DNA of 9,722 nucleotides from assembly GCA_038226175.1 (NCBI GenBank), contig JBBRQP010000102.1, forward strand, positions 1-9,722, read 5' to 3'. Position numbers and translations under genes: made by a program. This stretch comes from JBBRQP01 sp038226175 (lineage in GTDB: Bacteria > Cyanobacteriota > Cyanobacteriia > Gloeobacterales > Anthocerotibacteraceae). Positions 1 to 5,236 of this stretch are shown in pieces (positions within the stretch are counted from its first letter, which is position 1; every line of letters begins with the position of its first letter). Under the pieces are notes generated by a model that was not told the DNA's origin, searched no databases, and worked only from the letters and a program-made list of their open reading frames with translations.

Positions 1-141
1 TTGATCAACCGCTCGTGCAGACTCGACACTTGGGCCGGTTCGGGTTTAGCCTGGTAGAATACTTCAAACTCGACCTCGACCACTGGTTTACGACCACGTC
101 CGGGGCGATCACCGTAGATGGGTTTGTAAGTAAATGTCAAA
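1..141. repeat. Terminal redundancy, left copy
   Basis: Bases 1-141 match 9582-9722 base for base in direct orientation. The duplicated segment lies inside the rep coding sequence, and the reading frame continues unbroken when the ends are joined. This is the expected signature of a circular molecule assembled with an overlap of 141 bases, not a biological repeat. The circle is therefore 9,581 bp. Confidence 0.95.
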
Positions 142-752
142 TCTGTGTGGCCATTTATTTCCTTACTGGCAACATCTAAAACATTCTTCTGAAACTTGGT
201 CCAGTCAGGATAACTATCTTTCCCTGTCTTCGGATCAATGATCCATAGCATTGTTTTGAGGTCAGCTAGACTACGCCGGAACGTCTTATCTGGCATGTTT
301 TTATACATGCACAGCAACTCGTAAACACGTTTGGCATAGGCCGAATTAAGTGAAATTGCAGCCGCCAACTGAATTTTTGTGAACTTCTTATTCAGATCAA
401 CGTAGAACGGTCGTACCTCGGATGATAGTCCAATCTCAATTATATCGGTTCCTTTTTTGTAACGCGCTGAAGTAATAAAAGCAGCTTGTAAGAAGTCTCC
501 ATCGGGGAGTGTTGTTTCAAATATGCGAGTCATTAACTTGCGTGTAGCTTGCCGATATGCGTCCGCTTTCAACCGAGCAGAGCCATTGATTTCGGCCATT
601 TGATTGACTGATACTTGATACTTTTTGGAATCAGAATCCTCTGGTTTTACTTGGGCAACCACCATATAAAGTAAGTTTTTTTCAGTCTCAGTCATCTCAT
701 ATCGAGCTACTGTTAGGGCGTTATCCTGCCATATCTCTACTGCCTTCTTCAT
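1..752 (-). CDS. rep: Plasmid replication initiator, Rep_3 (RepB) family, N-terminal part
   Basis: This is residues 1-250 of a 310-residue initiator. It starts at ATG 752-750 and continues across the circle junction into 9722-9401. Rep_3 initiators bind iterons through two winged-helix domains and open the origin. The typical family pattern is visible. A first winged-helix region reads LTVARYEMTETEKNLLYMVV. A second begins near residue 130 with FTKIQLAAAISLNSAYAKRVYELL, followed by SLADLKTMLW and YPDWTKFQKNVLDVASKEI. The start follows an AT-rich leader without a clear Shine-Dalgarno sequence, and a promoter and iterons lie directly upstream. The length is normal for the family. The gene is slightly more AT-rich than the mob and cargo genes. 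Family assignment is from recalled motifs; origin control by its own iterons is inference. Confidence 0.93.
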   Translation of the reverse strand, partial: MKKAVEIWQDNALTVARYEMTETEKNLLYMVVAQVKPEDSDSKKYQVSVNQMAEINGSARLKADAYRQATRKLMTRIFETTLPDGDFLQAAFITSARYKKGTDIIEIGLSSEVRPFYVDLNKKFTKIQLAAAISLNSAYAKRVYELLCMYKNMPDKTFRRSLADLKTMLWIIDPKTGKDSYPDWTKFQKNVLDVASKEINGHTDLTFTYKPIYGDRPGRGRKPVVEVEFEVFYQAKPEPAQVSSLHERLI

Positions 753-777
753 TTGTAATATATAACTGATTTTTAGA

Positions 778-808
778 CAAATATAAAAACACTATTTTAA
801 AACGCAAA
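778..808 (-). promoter_or_regulatory. Bacteroidota-type promoter for rep
   Basis: On the minus strand, TTTG (808-805) is followed after 19 bp by TATATTTG (785-778). This matches the Bacteroidota housekeeping consensus of TTTG/TTG at -33 and TAnnTTTG at -7. Transcription would begin near 772, about 20 nt before the rep ATG at 752. A half-iteron (824-832) sits just upstream, so Rep binding could repress its own promoter; that is inference. Confidence 0.8.
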
Positions 809-823
809 CAGTTTTATTATTAA

Positions 824-943
824 GTGTTTATTGGTAACCAAACCTGTGTTTATTAAGCCGGTTTCTGCTACCAAACCTGTGTTTATTAAGCCGGTTTCTG
901 CTACCAAACCTGTGTTTATTAGTAACCAAACCTGTGTTTATTA
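824..943. repeat. Iteron array of the replication origin
   Basis: Four exact copies of a 19-bp repeat, ACCAAACCTGTGTTTATTA, lie at 837-855, 870-888, 903-921 and 925-943. A half copy carrying only the core GTGTTTATT lies at 824-832. The cores start at 824, 846, 879, 912 and 934, so the steps are 22, 33, 33 and 22 bp, all multiples of 11. Copies 1 and 2 belong to a perfect 33-bp tandem unit (837-869 and 870-902) that includes the spacer AGCCGGTTTCTGCT. Placing all sites on the same DNA face beside a Rep_3 gene is what an iteron origin should look like. Binding by this Rep is inference. Confidence 0.92.
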
Positions 944-947
944 GGAG

Positions 948-956
948 TTATCCACA
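948..956 (+). promoter_or_regulatory. DnaA box
   Basis: TTATCCACA is an exact match to the consensus DnaA box. It lies 4 bp after the last iteron and before an AT-rich tract. Position and match support recruitment of host DnaA at the plasmid origin. Confidence 0.85.
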
Positions 957-1003
957 CTGTAAGTCTTTAGTAATCAAGCAGTTATTTACTAATTTTTCCT
1001 TCT

Positions 1004-1046
1004 ACAAGTGTTTAACAAGTGTATTTGAAAATACACAAGCACTTGT
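1004..1046. repeat. Second origin repeat set in the AT-rich tract
   Basis: ACAAGTG occurs at 1004-1010 and 1015-1021, 11 bp apart, and inverted as CACTTGT at 1040-1046. Between them lies a short perfect inverted repeat, GTGTATTT-GA-AAATACAC (1019-1036). The segment sits in the AT-rich DNA (about 957-1080) downstream of the DnaA box, where strand opening would be expected. Its role is unknown; a secondary protein-binding site or unwinding element is inference. Confidence 0.6.
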
Positions 1047-1080
1047 TGTGCAAAAAAGTGGCTTGAAAAATGGCATTTAG

Positions 1081-1670
1081 GAGGCTGACGCGACCGAAGA
1101 ACCAAAGGGAGGGAGTCTGCCAATGAGCAGATCAAAAATCAAATGGGAAAGAAAAGGGAAAAGCAAAAAAACTGAATGGGGCACAGGGGCCCGCCAACTA
1201 AAAATTTAGTTATTACACAGTTTAGTAAACAAAAACCTATTTTTAGTATATAAAATTCTTTTTAGCTCTCGGTTTTAGCTTATTACAGGCGTTTTTCTAC
1301 TAACGTGTGTAATAACTCTCCACCTAAACGAATTTATGATCTTGTAGGGGCCTTAAATGCTCTAACACGGCCTTGCTCTGTCTCCATCTCTGCTTGCCAT
1401 TACTAAAGTGATTTGGGGATGGCTGATCTACCGCCATCGGAGTGGGTTTACAAACTCCGGCAGGTTGGGGTCGCATCAAGACCGCCATAGGTTGTTTAGT
1501 CAGTCCTGCTTAGCCCGGTCGATTTACCGAACCCCGAAACGTCCCCATATTTTACCACCACGGCCACCTGTTGTAGACTGGCCAGAATTGGTACACCTGA
1601 CACAACCTGTACACCTAATGCAACTACCCCAACTGATGCACCTACGTTGGTTGTTTTGGCCCGTTAGGTT
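1081..1670. other. Region without a convincing gene
   Basis: No open frame here reads like a known protein. One possible short reading is a 28-residue, very basic peptide (ATG 1123 to TAG 1209) preceded by GGGAGGGAG. A GTG-initiated plus-strand frame at 1408-1689 is rich in His, Pro and Leu and looks like chance. The stretch holds a purine-rich run near 1144-1181, an AT-rich part (1200-1330) with a long-range inverted repeat, and a more GC-rich part (1330-1670) with no recognisable structure. It may be origin-flanking DNA or decayed sequence. Confidence 0.5.
1208..1317. repeat. 12-bp perfect inverted repeat, arms 86 bp apart
   Basis: AGTTATTACACA (1208-1219) is the exact reverse complement of TGTGTAATAACT (1306-1317). 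A further direct TTATTACA lies inside at about 1280-1287. The enclosed DNA is AT-rich and has no gene. It could bound a small structured RNA, a partition-like site or a footprint of lost mobile DNA; the sequence alone does not say which. Confidence 0.6.
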
Positions 1671-1684
1671 GAAGCACGTAAGCG

Positions 1685-1727
1685 TGTAAGTATTGGAGCA
1701 TGTAAGTATTTAATGCTTACATGCTTC
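1685..1727. repeat. Hairpin with tandem TGTAAGTATT upstream of the mob region
   Basis: GGAGCATGTAAG (1695-1706) pairs with CTTACATGCTTC (1716-1727) over 12 positions with one G-T wobble and a 9-nt loop. TGTAAGTATT occurs twice as a direct repeat (1685-1694 and 1701-1710), so one copy is in the stem and one is outside it. No T-run follows on either strand, which argues against a simple intrinsic terminator. A binding site for a mobilization or replication protein is possible. Confidence 0.6.
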
Positions 1728-1769
1728 AAATAAAATCAGGGTATTTCGGAGGTTTTGGTAGGAAATGTG

Positions 1770-1801
1770 TTTGCTCTTAGCTCCTGGTGTGCGTATTTTT
1801 G
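1770..1801 (+). promoter_or_regulatory. Bacteroidota-type promoter for the mob operon
   Basis: TTTG (1770-1773) is followed after 20 bp by TATTTTTG (1794-1801), an exact TAnnTTTG -7 box at consensus spacing. Transcription would start near 1808, giving a leader of about 130 nt before mobC. That leader coincides with the inverted-repeat cluster proposed as oriT, so relaxosome proteins bound there could also repress the operon; this last point is inference. Confidence 0.72.
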
Positions 1802-1807
1802 CTCTGG

Positions 1808-1902
1808 CGTAAGCAAGCCATGACTTTGTAGCTACAAACGTCGCCTACCGGCTTGTTTTGCGCTACAAAGTCGGTCAACCGTTACGCAAGCTTACGGTTG
1901 AC
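1808..1902. other. Candidate origin of transfer (oriT)
   Basis: Several inverted repeats are packed directly upstream of mobC. GACTTTGTAGC (1822-1832) pairs with GCTACAAAGTC (1862-1872), a perfect 11-bp arm. TTTGTAGCTACAAA (1825-1838) is a perfect palindrome. GTCAACCGT (1874-1882) pairs with ACGGTTGAC (1894-1902), a perfect 9-bp arm with an 11-nt loop. CGTAAGC (1808-1814) pairs with GCTTACG (1890-1896). Inverted repeats upstream of mobC and a relaxase are typical of oriT. The nic position cannot be read from the sequence. Confidence 0.65.
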
Positions 1903-1936
1903 TGGCCTGCAAGCGTTCCTCTTGACTCCCTTTCTA

Positions 1937-2218
1937 ATGAGTGACAATAAGGTTATAACGATGCGCTTTCGGACCAGTGCTGACGAGCAAAAACAGATCG
2001 AGGCTAAGGCTAATCTAGCTGGGTTAACAGTCAGCGAATACGTGCGCCGGGTGGCCACCGGCCAGGCTGTAGCCGAGCGACTACCCAGTGAGCTGCGGCA
2101 GGTCATTGTCGGCGTGGCCAATAATTTGAACCAGCTTACCCGTTATGCCCATCTACAGCAGTTCGACGGTAAAGCCATTGATGAGATTTTGTCAGTTCTA
2201 AAAACGGCCCTGCGATGA
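1937..2218 (+). CDS. mobC: Relaxosome accessory protein MobC
   Basis: This is a 93-residue DNA-binding protein that helps the relaxase find and open oriT. It begins with a ribbon-helix-helix fold: a beta strand around residues 6-14 (VITMRFRTS), then helices through residue 42 with SADEQKQIEAKANLAGLTVS and EYVRRVA. Residues 59-72 (GVANNLNQLTRYAH) match the hallmark of the MobC family (normally close to GxNLNQIAR). I chose ATG 1937 because the fold starts right after it. An upstream in-frame reading from 1853 runs through the inverted-repeat cluster and looks non-coding. A shorter start at ATG 1961 is possible. The stop overlaps the relaxase start by ATGA (2215-2218), so the two are probably translationally coupled. 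The candidate oriT lies immediately upstream. Confidence 0.9.
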   Translation: MSDNKVITMRFRTSADEQKQIEAKANLAGLTVSEYVRRVATGQAVAERLPSELRQVIVGVANNLNQLTRYAHLQQFDGKAIDEILSVLKTALR

Positions 2219-3162
2219 TTGCCAAAACCAGTATCGGCCGTAGTTTCGGTCCAGCCCTGGAGTATGGGGCAGGACTGAAGGAAGGGAAAGAAAACAAACC
2301 TTCTCAGTTGCTCGGCGCATCGAACTTAGGGGCGCGTGATCCACAGGGTATGGCTGCTGAAATGATCGCCGTTGCTGATCGTAGCCGTTGTCAAAGCCCG
2401 GTATGGCATACGTCCCTGAATTGGCCAAAGGGAGAAGAAGTCAAGAGAGAGCAGTTACTACGGGCTGCGTCGGAGTATTGCCGCCAGATTGGAGCTGACC
2501 CCACTCGTCACCAGGTGGCCATCTATCAACACCACGACCGACCCCACACCCACATTCATATTTACATCAATCGGGTGCCGATGGACGGAGGCCCCGCCTT
2601 AGATACGAGCCACAACTACGCCCGAAATGTGAAAGTGTGCCAAGCCATTACCGAGCAGTTGGGTATGCGTAAACTGCCCGAGCAACGCCAGAGCCTGAAC
2701 GATCACGATCCTCACAAGCAGAGTACCCGTGAGTACGTGCAGGAAACGCTACAAACAACGCTCACAAACCTTCAAATCACGACAGTCGAGCAATTGGGTG
2801 ACCAGCTCCGGTTAAAGGGCGTAGAGAGCCAGTTTAAGCACGATAGCCAAGGGGTATTGGTGGGGTGCAGCTTTCGCTACGAGGAAACGGCGGTAAAAGG
2901 CACTGAAGTAGGCCATAAGGCTAAGCAGATCGGCCAGCAGTTGAGCTTGAACCAGCAGGAACAGCACCAAAGCCAAACGGCCTGGGACGCTTTATTCAAG
3001 GGCTATACAGCCGCATCCGAGAAAGACCGCTGGAATGAGCTTGCAACCGGCTACCAACAGACGAAGCAGGAAGAAGTAAAGCAGAATATCGCCAAGCAGG
3101 AGAAAAGCCTGGAGATCGAAGAAAAACAACAAAGAAAGCCCAAACGCGGGTTAGGACTATGA
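2215..3162 (+). CDS. MOBP-type relaxase (mobilization nuclease)
   Basis: This 315-residue relaxase would nick one strand at oriT and stay covalently attached to the 5' end during transfer. The N-terminus MIAKTSIGRSFGPALEY carries the likely catalytic tyrosine, Tyr17. The metal-binding three-histidine motif is clear at residues 105-121 (QHHDRPHTHIHIYINRV; His107/His111/His113/His115 region). Residues 216-237 contain GCSFRYEETAVKGTEVGHK, resembling the conserved SFRY...KGS.LGR block of Bacteroidota relaxases. The C-terminal 75 residues are Gln/Lys/Glu-rich and probably helical. There is no primase or helicase domain, as is usual for small mobilizable plasmids. It overlaps mobC and the next gene by ATGA. 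The MOBP assignment rests on motifs; subfamily was not determined. Confidence 0.93.
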   Translation: MIAKTSIGRSFGPALEYGAGLKEGKENKPSQLLGASNLGARDPQGMAAEMIAVADRSRCQSPVWHTSLNWPKGEEVKREQLLRAASEYCRQIGADPTRHQVAIYQHHDRPHTHIHIYINRVPMDGGPALDTSHNYARNVKVCQAITEQLGMRKLPEQRQSLNDHDPHKQSTREYVQETLQTTLTNLQITTVEQLGDQLRLKGVESQFKHDSQGVLVGCSFRYEETAVKGTEVGHKAKQIGQQLSLNQQEQHQSQTAWDALFKGYTAASEKDRWNELATGYQQTKQEEVKQNIAKQEKSLEIEEKQQRKPKRGLGL

Positions 3163-3707
3163 ACCCTCAGGATTTATTCAACGATATCAAGGCTATTAAG
3201 GCCGCATTGGACGAACTGAAGCAGCGCCCTGCACCAGCCACGGCCAAGCAGTTAGAGCAGGTCAACAACCGGCCCATCACGTTAGACGCTAAGGGTTTCG
3301 CTCAGTATGTACTACCCGATCTAAAAGAGAGATTGCCTGATACCGTAGCCATTCAGAAAGCGGCTGATGAAGCGGCTACTCGTATAACGCAAACCGCCAA
3401 CGAAGCAGCCAAAACTATTAACCAAGCCGCCCAGGGTGTTCCCCGTCAGGTACGGGTGACGGGTGATATTTACGGATTCACTACCTTCTATGCCGCTTTA
3501 GCCTATGGATTGGTATTGTTGTCGGTGGTGTTCGGTGCGTGGCTGGTCTGTAGTTACTACCGGGAGCAGGCCCAGGCCACGGTGATCTATCAGCAGGCCC
3601 AGGGGGTAGTCCGGGAACGGAACTATTACTACAGCCAAATTCAGGAGTATAAGCGAAATAACCCCCGGTACGGTCGGCTTTTTCCCCCTTACGAGTCAAA
3701 CCCCTGA
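3159..3707 (+). CDS. Mobilization-linked single-pass membrane protein
   Basis: This is a 182-residue protein of no recognised family. Residues 1-95 are hydrophilic and helical. They include an Ala/Thr-rich stretch (residues 63-93, with repeated EAA/QAA patterns) that is likely a coiled coil. Residues 108-132 form one strong membrane segment (TFYAALAYGLVLLSVVFGAW). The C-terminal 50 residues are rich in Tyr, Gln and Arg. Its ATG sits in the relaxase stop (ATGA, 3159-3162), so it is the third gene of a coupled mobilization operon. Small membrane proteins in this position occur in other mobilizable plasmids, where they aid transfer. A role in anchoring the relaxosome to the helper's channel is inference from context only. 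Confidence 0.75.
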   Translation: MNPQDLFNDIKAIKAALDELKQRPAPATAKQLEQVNNRPITLDAKGFAQYVLPDLKERLPDTVAIQKAADEAATRITQTANEAAKTINQAAQGVPRQVRVTGDIYGFTTFYAALAYGLVLLSVVFGAWLVCSYYREQAQATVIYQQAQGVVRERNYYYSQIQEYKRNNPRYGRLFPPYESNP

Positions 3708-4154
3708 TGTTCATCCATAGCATAGAATCATCCCCGAAGGACGCTTCCTTGCCCCTACGTATACACATGTGCGTGCGCTATGATTAAGGCCTTACCAACT
3801 CAAGGGTTAGTTTTGGAATTGGTAATAAGGTACGCCAATGAGTTAGTCGCTTGTATATCAGATTTTTTTGTTATATTTATATACTAATTAAAATAGCTAG
3901 ATACTTTTTTGTAACCGTTTAATAAATAGAATAAGAAATTATTTAGTAACTAAAAAAAGTTCTTCTACCTTTCAAAGGTTATGCGACAGGTAAACTGCGT
4001 ACTTGTCACTTCCGATTCCTACTCAACGCCAACCCTGCCAAGCTGATGCGCTTCTCCATCACTGCCAGCCGGTTGCTGTTTACTACCTAAGCAATTCGAG
4101 TGTGTATGCGTATTTTTAAGCCTTATCTCGTAAGCTCAAAAATCTTTATTTATT
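3708..4154. other. Intergenic region between mob operon and cargo genes
   Basis: No convincing gene is visible. A short stem, AAGGA-CGCT-TCCTT (3737-3750), follows the mob operon, and an imperfect inverted repeat, CCTTACCAA with TTGGTAATAAGG (3790-3830), follows that; neither has a T-run. TAGTTTTG at 3808-3815 fits a -7 box but its -33 partner is only TTA, so it is a weak promoter candidate. Bases 3855-3960 are strongly AT-rich. A GC-richer patch at about 3970-4091 has one frame without stops (about 40 codons, ending TAA 4088-4090) that could be a gene remnant or chance. Confidence 0.45.
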
Positions 4155-5198
4155 GTGCGACTCACAGCCATTCACTACTCGCTTTTATTGCTCTTTATAC
4201 TTTGTAATGGACTGATGGTCGTGTTGCCTGGTTGCGTAACACCTACGTCAGTTGATCCCGATGCAGCCCCCGACCCCACAGCACTAATTAGTACGTCACT
4301 AGTGCAAACGGCGGTCGTTGACGGGGTACGTTCTACCACCGTTACTTGGCCCGACGAGATGAGCACCGTTGCCTATCCAACTTTGCCACAACCCCCCGCC
4401 AATTGCCGCATTACCCGGATGGTATACCGAACCTTTAAGTCGCCTGATATCACCGCCGCTATGGGTACGATTGACGGACAGGAACGGTATACCATCTATA
4501 CATCAAAAGGATTGGTAAAGGATTCATGGTCGAGTGTGGACTACTACCCCTTATTTATTAATAAAACTATAACATTTCGTTACGATGCTAAGGGGCGATT
4601 AATTGAGGAAGTGACGCGCTTATGGTATCACCCACGTGATAAAGAAGCAGACACCATTAGCTATCGCTATGAAACAGGCCGTATACTGTATACCAAGTCA
4701 TACTGGGACAGCAAGCGTGCAGTTTATAGCGATATCTTACCGTTGGACAGTCGCGGTTTATCGCAAGTATATCCTGACAAATATCGGGACGGCTATTACG
4801 ACGCTCAAGGGTACCTGGTAGTAGGTAACAGTCAGGTAAGGCGTATTCGTTGCTACGTCAGCGAGGGTAATTATGTCGATTGTACTGACTCAGTTGGTTC
4901 TACAGGCGAAAATCGCCTCCGTTTTCTCCATTATGTTGCCCATTCTAATGTGCCGAATACCAAACCATTTTACGGTAAAGAAAGTCGTGAGTTGCTCGCT
5001 GAAGAGCTATCATCCATACGTCTAAGCCCATATTATCGTGATGGCGATAAGTATTCTACTCGGTATATGCATCTGTTTGATGCGCAGGGCAGGGTGCGGC
5101 GCAGCATAGCCTATGGCAAGCGTCTTGCCACTGACTGGCCTTTTTCTATAGGTACAGGAGGTATTAGCTTAATTGATTATGAATATGCCTGCCCTTGA
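4155..5198 (+). CDS. Putative surface lipoprotein with YD-like repeats
   Basis: This is a 347-residue exported protein of unknown function. A hydrophobic signal peptide (residues 8-26) ends in LPGC, which fits a lipobox with Cys27 as the lipidated residue; Pro at -2 is slightly unusual. The mature part begins with a Pro/Asp/Thr-rich linker. Several short units resemble the YD/RHS repeat core: YDAKGRLIE (143-151), YETGRILY (172-179), YDAQGYLV (215-222) and FDAQGRVRRS (308-317). Four further cysteines (84, 233, 243, 346) could form disulfides. The start is GTG 4155; no in-frame ATG lies upstream before a stop at 4131, and this start gives a complete signal peptide. The secreted esterase begins 38 bp downstream, so co-expression is likely. 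Binding of a surface ligand is a guess. Confidence 0.75.
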   Translation: MRLTAIHYSLLLLFILCNGLMVVLPGCVTPTSVDPDAAPDPTALISTSLVQTAVVDGVRSTTVTWPDEMSTVAYPTLPQPPANCRITRMVYRTFKSPDITAAMGTIDGQERYTIYTSKGLVKDSWSSVDYYPLFINKTITFRYDAKGRLIEEVTRLWYHPRDKEADTISYRYETGRILYTKSYWDSKRAVYSDILPLDSRGLSQVYPDKYRDGYYDAQGYLVVGNSQVRRIRCYVSEGNYVDCTDSVGSTGENRLRFLHYVAHSNVPNTKPFYGKESRELLAEELSSIRLSPYYRDGDKYSTRYMHLFDAQGRVRRSIAYGKRLATDWPFSIGTGGISLIDYEYACP

Positions 5199-5236
5199 TG
5201 ATCCTAATTCTTTCCTAACTTAATCCCAATTCACAT

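Noticed and set aside
1..141. Biological long terminal repeat
   Set aside because: An exact repeat located only at the two contig ends and inside one continuous gene is an assembly overlap of a circular molecule.
824..943. CRISPR array
   Set aside because: The repeats are short, with two identical spacers and one near-zero spacer, and they sit between a DnaA box and a rep promoter; iterons fit better.
1408..1689. Plus-strand GTG-initiated reading of 93 residues
   Set aside because: Biased His/Pro/Leu composition, no ribosome site, no recognisable fold, and it runs into the 1685-1727 repeat.
1853..1936. Longer N-terminus for MobC
   Set aside because: The extra 28 residues are encoded by the inverted-repeat cluster and precede the natural start of the ribbon-helix-helix fold.
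3737..3750. Intrinsic terminator of the mob operon
   Set aside because: Only a 5-bp stem with a 4-nt loop and no T-run.
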